Shown piece after piece: positions 58,201-64,000 of a stretch of 64,000 nt of DNA (positions within the stretch are counted from its first letter, which is position 1; every line of letters begins with the position of its first letter). The notes beneath the pieces are model-generated. The model saw only the letters and a program-made list of their open reading frames with translations. It was not told where the DNA came from and made no database searches. The position numbers and the translations under genes are program-made. Origin of the DNA: Brachycybe producta (taxonomy: Eukaryota; Arthropoda; Diplopoda; Playtdesmida; Andrognathidae); the NCBI GenBank assembly GCA_036925085.1, contig JAUPFP010000048.1, positions 637,001 through 701,000 of the forward strand, written 5' to 3'.

Positions 58201-59742
58201 CATTCCAAATTTCAAGTAAGGCTGGATGGCTGGACTGAAGATAATGCCTTAACAACACTTTAGGCAGTTTGCACATTACCTGAAATTGTAATAACTTTGC
58301 GGAGTGGTTTTCTAAATTTACTAGTGAACTCCGCAGCATGATTGATTTTCTACTTTTGACAGTACCAAAATATTCACTATGAAAACTTTTTCTTTCTCTC
58401 TGGTTTATTTTCAAAAAGAGAGGGAAGGACATAAAAGGAGTAGAGGGAAAATGTAGTGAGGTTTAATCGACATGTATCGTGTCCATTTATTTTTGTTGGC
58501 TACCTTTTTGAGGTCTTTTTGAGAGGCGTGACCAGATGCTGTGGACAATTGACGTTTGATGTTATTACCCCAGTTACTAGTAAAGGTTCTTAAACACTTG
58601 AAGTTCCATCAAGTACTTGTAGTAAGACGTCACAAAATAGAAAGAGAAGTTTTTTTTCTCACTCTTCATGGTAATGGTTTGTAAAGGAGACACATGTTGT
58701 CTTTCACAGATTTTTCAACTACAAATTCCATTTCTAACTTAATGCTCTTTTTTATTGTGTTATGTTATTTTGAAATCAGCAATTTACAACTAAATGCATT
58801 CAAAATGGATTCCAAACCAAGATTGTTTTATTTTATGGTAGTTTCTTTAATGGAGTTTTTTTTTCTTTCTATCTTGAAGAAAACCTAACATTTTGGTTAT
58901 TCTCAATTAACTTTTAATGGCTTGCTTTTATATTATTAGTTTCTCTTTTGAGTATGCTGTTACTTCCAAGAATTTCTAATAAATAAATATTTGATGGGCG
59001 GAGGGTGGAGGAGGAAAAGTCATTTTTTTTGTTAGTTTTAAATTAATATTTAATAATAATTAAAATATATCAGTATTTACGAGAGGAATGAGTTTTTTTG
59101 TTCATTAATAAATCAGAAATGCAACATTGAGCATTTATTAAATTATGTCGAGCAATTTCAAAACTTTGATTATCGATTATGGACATAGTGTATATATTAT
59201 GTAAAAAGGCTTTAGGGTTAATTTATACGAGTAATAGGTAGCCATTTCCATTCAGTAAATATTTAGACGTGTTTTTTTTTGGAAGAAAATTAAATTTAAG
59301 GTAAATAGTTTTTTTTTGAAGAGACATTGAGCCTTGACTGTAATGAATGATTTATCTTAAGATGCTTAGAAGAGAATACGGTCTAAATTCAATAAAGAAG
59401 GGTCTTTAATGTGTAAATGCCTCTAGAACTCTTATCTTGTCTATCAGGTTTAAAATAATGAGGAATTTGGATATGTTTTAGTAACTAGAAAGATAGCTCA
59501 GTCACTTAAGTGCATCCTCATATTGATATATTTCAAAATAAGCAATTTATGTGTGTTTGAAAATGACCCAATTTTAGGCAGGCGATATTTTTTTTTTATT
59601 TGTTTCTATAAAAAGTTTATTTTGAAAGATATTATGAAAATACACTTAAGTGGCTGAGCTACCCTTCTAGTTTCTAAAACACTTTCTAGTTTATGTTAAT
59701 TTTGCTGCAATTAGGCCCCAGCTCCAATGTTGTATTACTATG
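55241..59742. other. Long AT-rich spacer
   Basis: No gene or clear repeat recognised. A hAT-MITE-like word AACCTGGAAAAGTCAGGAAA lies near 55970 (minus-strand context unclear). The near-inverse words AACTAGAAAGATAGCTCAGTC (59483) and GCTACCCTTCTAGTT (59658) form a weak inverted repeat of about 190 bp. Confidence 0.45.
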
Positions 59743-59746
59743 TTAA

Positions 59747-60118
59747 GTTAGGTTTACATTAGCCAACAAAGTGGTGTAATGTGTTGTAAAAACGTGGTAC
59801 ACTGCAACCCACCACACTCTACCACATTTTATGTGTTTGTCTGTAGCAAAGAAAATGTTGTAGCCAATAGGAGGCACCCAATACCAGTCAACCAGTTATT
59901 ATACAGCAACCGGTTACCATCAATGCCTTGATGTCTCTTCCATGATCACTGTTTCAATGATTAATTGCAGAAGGAACAAATAGATAGCAGTGCTGTTCAT
60001 ATGCTTATAAATGTTGCCTTGAACACACAGTTTAAATACTATGTGTGGTACACCACACTCTACAACTCATGTTATGTACCATATTTGCAACATTTATGTT
60101 GTCAAATGTAAACCCACC
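59747..60118. repeat. MITE with GGTTTACATT ends, TTAA at left
   Basis: About 372 bp. Left end GTTAGGTTTACATTAGCCAA follows TTAA (59743-59746); right end reads TTGTCAAATGTAAACCCACC then TTTA (60119-60122, one base off TTAA). The interior shows GTGGTACAC and ACCACACTCTAC words on both sides in partial inverse order. The ends resemble those at 24118 and 5555. Confidence 0.6.
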
Positions 60119-60858
60119 TTTAGATAGAAAACACATAAAACCATCGTAGGTGGAATCTCTATATTCAGTATCTAATGTATATGACTGTATATTGGGTATC
60201 AAATATTAGCCCAATTTTGTTTTCATGCGTCATGCAGCTTGTATTTTATTTATGTTGTTTGTAAAGGTAATTCTGAAACATGAATCTGTTTCAATGAGTA
60301 AACATAAAGAGCTAAGTTTACTTCCAACTAAAACAAAAAAAGCATTTTTGTACACCTGTTTTGCTACCATGAAAATGGGCTTCAAACATTGAGCATATGA
60401 GTACAACATTTCTAGAGATTTTTTCTTATTCATCCTTATCTTTTTTTTTTTGGAAAGAATGTAGAAGAAATGAATTACTCTCGATTGTCCCCTTGATCCT
60501 CGTTTTATCTCATACTTGAATGTTTTTTTTTTCCTTCCCTTCTACTTATTTCAAGATAAACGGCTTCATTTAGTGGTCATGAGTTTTATTTTTATGTCTA
60601 ATTTCCGCATTAGATTTTGAGTAGCAGAAATGCAATTTTTCCTCTTCTTATTTATACTGTTGGCTATTTGATGATGATGAGGATGATGATGACGATGGTG
60701 ATTACTGATTAAGGTTTTGCGGTTTATATGCGGATATCCACAATAACATTTCTGTCATGTTTTATAGTGATTTTTTTCAGATTTCTTTTATTTTTATTGT
60801 TTAAAAAGCACGATGAACCCACTCAGAGGTAACAAAGAATGATACGAATATTAATAAA
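60119..60858. other. Spacer with GAT trinucleotide repeat
   Basis: A short imperfect GAT repeat lies at 60669-60700. Otherwise nothing recognised. Confidence 0.5.
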
Positions 60859-61352
60859 CTAGTGAAGTAACCCGTCATAAATGACGGGAGCAAAATTCAT
60901 AGGCAATTGTGCCCAGCATTAGAATTTATTTTCCTCCGCCCTTTTATGACGTCAGACCAAGTAACAAACCAATTAGAAATTGATGACGTTCATAAAAGGG
61001 TGGAGGAAAAGAAATTCTAATGCTGGGCACAGTTGCCCGTGATAAATTCTAGTTTAATTTTTCTACTATTATCCCCTCTCCTTCTTTTTATATTTGAAAG
61101 AGAAAATGAGTTTTTCATTTTCTCTGGTGTGTGCATGCGCGTCATTTTTTTCCTTTTTTACTCCTTTTCGGTCAATTTCGGTCACCCCCTCCCACTTCCC
61201 CCTCTACACTTACCAACCTTTTCCCCTCTCCAATTTAATATCATGGGGTTCTTGGATGGGGGAGTGTGCAACATATAGTTGACCTTGAGAAAAAAAGCGG
61301 TTCATTTATTCATTTAAATTTAAATTTATATAAATTCCGACGTGCTTCAAGG
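60859..61352 (-). mobile_element. Helitron-like element, long form, cut by an LTR
   Basis: Plus strand begins CTAGTGAAGTAA then the perfect hairpin CCCGTCATAAATGACGGG, so the minus-strand 3' end is hairpin-CTAG-T. The internal foldback (about 60895-60960 against 60980-61050) is well preserved, including TGACGTCA. The element stops at CTTCAAGG where the LTR-like block begins. The remaining 5' portion, known from other copies (TTTGTACAGCG onward), is not found on the far side. Confidence 0.65.
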
Positions 61353-62001
61353 TGTAACATCCCCGTTTCTGTAGGGTTAGTAGAGAGATCTCGGCTAGCC
61401 ATCTAGAAGTGTCGAATGGATGTTGATGATTAAGTCTTTCGGTCTATTGGCTCCTGTGTTGCTTACTTAACCACCAGGGACACAAGGGTCGGTACCTCAG
61501 GAGACCTGTGGTAGAGAATAGTGTAGAGATGTCTTCTTACACATGGCTGCTGGAGACTTCGTTGTCCGGTGGAAAGATCGGCTAAGTGGCGGCTGTAATT
61601 CTAAGTCCCACTTCCATGAAATAATCGAGTCCACACATTGAATTCATAAGTTGAAATAATCTTTATTCAATAAACAGGGAGTCCTGTAGATTGAGAGAGA
61701 TATCGCTTCCGTGTTGCTATGTCTTAAGCATAAAGACGGTCTGTCTCTCAATCCACAGGCTCTTGTATTTATACCCAAAATACAATACAAACATCTGATT
61801 ATGATAACAAAGGCTCCAGGTGTGTCCAAGTCTCTTGGACACACTCGGACCTGAAAGTGAGCTATCAATTAACAAAAACAAAAACATCTATAAGATGTAT
61901 AAAATATAACAATAGAGAAGGATCTTCGTTGATCCTTCTAATAACAATTAAATCCAATTATCTATTCAGACAAAAAGGACTTCTTCATCCTTTTCGTCAC
62001 A
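61353..62001 (-). mobile_element. Solo-LTR-like block
   Basis: Read on the minus strand: candidate start TGTGACGAAAAGG (62001), a hairpin with perfect 11-bp arms GTGTGTCCAAG / CTTGGACACAC (61820-61844), then TATAAATACAAGAGCC as promoter, AATAAAGATT as polyadenylation signal and an end ...GGGGATGTTACA (61353). This is the same order as the other LTRs here. Flanks AAGG and CTTG do not form a duplication, so the outer boundary or later rearrangement is uncertain. Confidence 0.55.
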
Positions 62002-64000
62002 CTTGGCTGGAGTTTCACTGGCCAAAAGTTTTACATTGTCAATTCTTCCAGGAACTATCCTATAAATGCAGTCATGAAAATTTAAACCCACAATTTATTA
62101 ATGACATCATCAATAGCCTGTTTAGGAAGAATTAAATCAGGAATATCATAATATAAATGGGCCTAAGTTTCTTTGTGAACAAATACATTGATAGATTTTG
62201 CTTCTGTGAAATCGATAGTTTCGAGATCACCTGTTGATTTGGTTTTCTGTTGGGACAGTATACTATATAGATAAAGTTTAAGTGCGAAATGGAGGTATTA
62301 GTCAACCTATGTGAAATAATGGCGATGGTGAGTTTCATATGCAAACAAAAAAATAGACGTGGCAAATGTAACCAAAAAATAAATCATTGATAAAAAATCA
62401 TGTGATTTAAATCACTGCCACTCTGTCTCACCGGATGTCATACTTTTGCTTAACTCTGTATCAAATTGCTGAAGAAATGGATATAGAAATCTATAAGAAA
62501 TGGTGTTTATGATATTTATTTTTTGTTTTCTCTTATGTTAGAAAGTGGCGAATTTTGAGAGATAATATCTTAGAAAAACGTTTCTGAACTGAAACAGCTG
62601 TTACAAAAAGCATACACAATGATACTTAAGACGATCTCTTTTTCTAAGCTATTTTATCTTGGTAAAGACTTATGTAGTTTTATTTGCTTTTGTTGAGATA
62701 TATATATCCATCTATCTAAGCTCGTATATATTTTTTTGTTATTTAGAGCGATATTGCTGTATTTTTTGTTGTCTTGTTTTCGATATTTTTTTGAATGTAA
62801 CAAATGTGTGTAAAAGGTGAATCGAAACACACACACACACAAAAAGAAAGAAAATTCAATTTGACCGATTCAAAAAATAGTATACAAACTATTATTGTAT
62901 AGTAGGCTAAACTTATATAGTATTTACTAACATTACTGTATTATTTGGTTTCTATGTTTTCGTAGATCTGACCATTTTTGAAGTTGTTTTTCTTTGCAAG
63001 TTTTTTTTATATATAAAATTTTCTTTTATATAACTCATAAGTTTTTTTTTTCATCCTAAACTTTGCAAGTTTACAAGTAAAGTTTACTTTATTGATCTTG
63101 GATGAAAAAACAAAGAATTCTTTTGGCTTAATGCCTATTTTGTTTAAAATAACACATTTATCAACTATAAATTATCCTGAGGTTACATTTTCTCTTTTTG
63201 TGTGTGTGAGTGAGTGTGGAATTAATGAGAATTGTTTCTTGTCCATGGGGTGTTACTATAAAAATAACTTTTTTTTTTGTTCAAGCCACATCTTCACTTT
63301 AAATGTCTGTCATTTGTTTCAAAAGTGAACATGTATACATGGCAATTTTTTTGTTCTTTTTTTATTTTTAAAACGCAGAGAAAAACTTATAAAACTTGGA
63401 ATTACAACCCATGGTTTTTATATATATATAAAAAAATTTTTTTTTTGTAATATGGAGTCATAGTCTGTTGAGTTTTTATGCGCGAGAAGTTGGATTTTTA
63501 TCTGACGGAAATTGGCAGCTGTAATATACCACAGCCTCAGTGGCTTACGCATGTTTTTTTTTTCTTTACCATCAAACTTTTATCACTACTTCAACCTTGT
63601 TATGGGTTTGTCACATTTAATGTGAGCGCGGTCGTTTGCAAGCTGAAATAAGAGAAAATCTACTGTATGAAGTTGAAGTAACATGGGTTGTACATTTGAA
63701 AACGCATGGATTTGTTGCATTCGTATATTAGGGTATTCGGTATATATATAGGGTTTGTCAACTTCTAACAACATCACTTGCAGAATACATGCATCCATTG
63801 TATGACTGAATTAGGATGCATTACCCATGATGCATCTTAACCAAGTGTTCAATACTAATAATTTCTAACAACCGTCTGCTGTTAATAGCAGTGGCACAAC
63901 CAGGGTTCTGGTCTGCGAGGGGCTAATTAAATATTAAATAAGTATTTGATATCTCGAAAAGGGGGGGAACAATAAACACTAAGTATTATAAACATAAAAT
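62002..64000. other. AT-rich spacer
   Basis: No gene recognised. Short AC run at 62828-62840, T runs, and a possible TATA-rich stretch at 63420-63440. It might hold the internal region of the LTR at 61353-62001, but no Gag or polymerase motif was visible. Confidence 0.5.

Overview
The window reads as AT-rich, intron/intergenic-type DNA from an animal, most likely an invertebrate. It has long stretches with no coding signal, and nearly everything recognisable is a transposable element: LTR retrotransposons, CR1-like LINE 3' ends, Tc1/mariner, hAT, pogo-like and TTAA-flanked MITEs, and Helitron-like repeats. I found no convincing host protein-coding exon, tRNA, rRNA or CRISPR array. The species cannot be named from the sequence alone.

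Layout. 1-41,541: old repeats in AT-rich spacer. They include LINE 3' ends (698-1260, 9440-9790, 28571-28690, 34020-34545, 36511-36600, 39986-40250) and solo-LTR-like blocks (1959-2737, 20083-20787, 31686-32576). Helitron-like copies lie at 7664-8151, 14238-14711, 15471-16165 (tandem), 36629-36866, 38294-38688 and 39699-39985. There is a deleted mariner (14727-15434), two Tc1 relics with inverted structure (36867-37860, 38721-39695) and several MITEs. 53,649-64,000 is similar spacer with one more MITE, one Helitron-like copy and one more LTR-like block.

The centrepiece is a nest at 41,542-53,648. An old hAT transposon (8-bp target duplication GTCATGAC on both sides, remnant of the transposase C-terminus at 41,763-42,034) was entered very recently by a 10.3-kb LTR retrotransposon (42,496-52,841). 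Its two 686-bp LTRs look identical line by line and it is flanked by a 4-bp duplication, GTTA. It has a tRNA-Ala-type primer binding site, a 2.4-kb leader full of repeats and CACGTG motifs, a Gag-protease ORF (793 aa, CCHC knuckle and DTG protease) and a second 725-aa ORF that I do not recognise. No reverse transcriptase, RNase H or integrase is present on either strand. It must therefore borrow polymerase and integrase in trans, which makes it an intact, apparently active, non-autonomous element carrying an unknown gene.

Related LTRs elsewhere in the window (20083-20787 clearly; 1959-2737, 31686-32576 and 61353-62001 by structure) share TGTRAC-type ends and a hairpin in U3 upstream of the promoter. 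This suggests one lineage of elements with a conserved upstream regulatory or structural motif.
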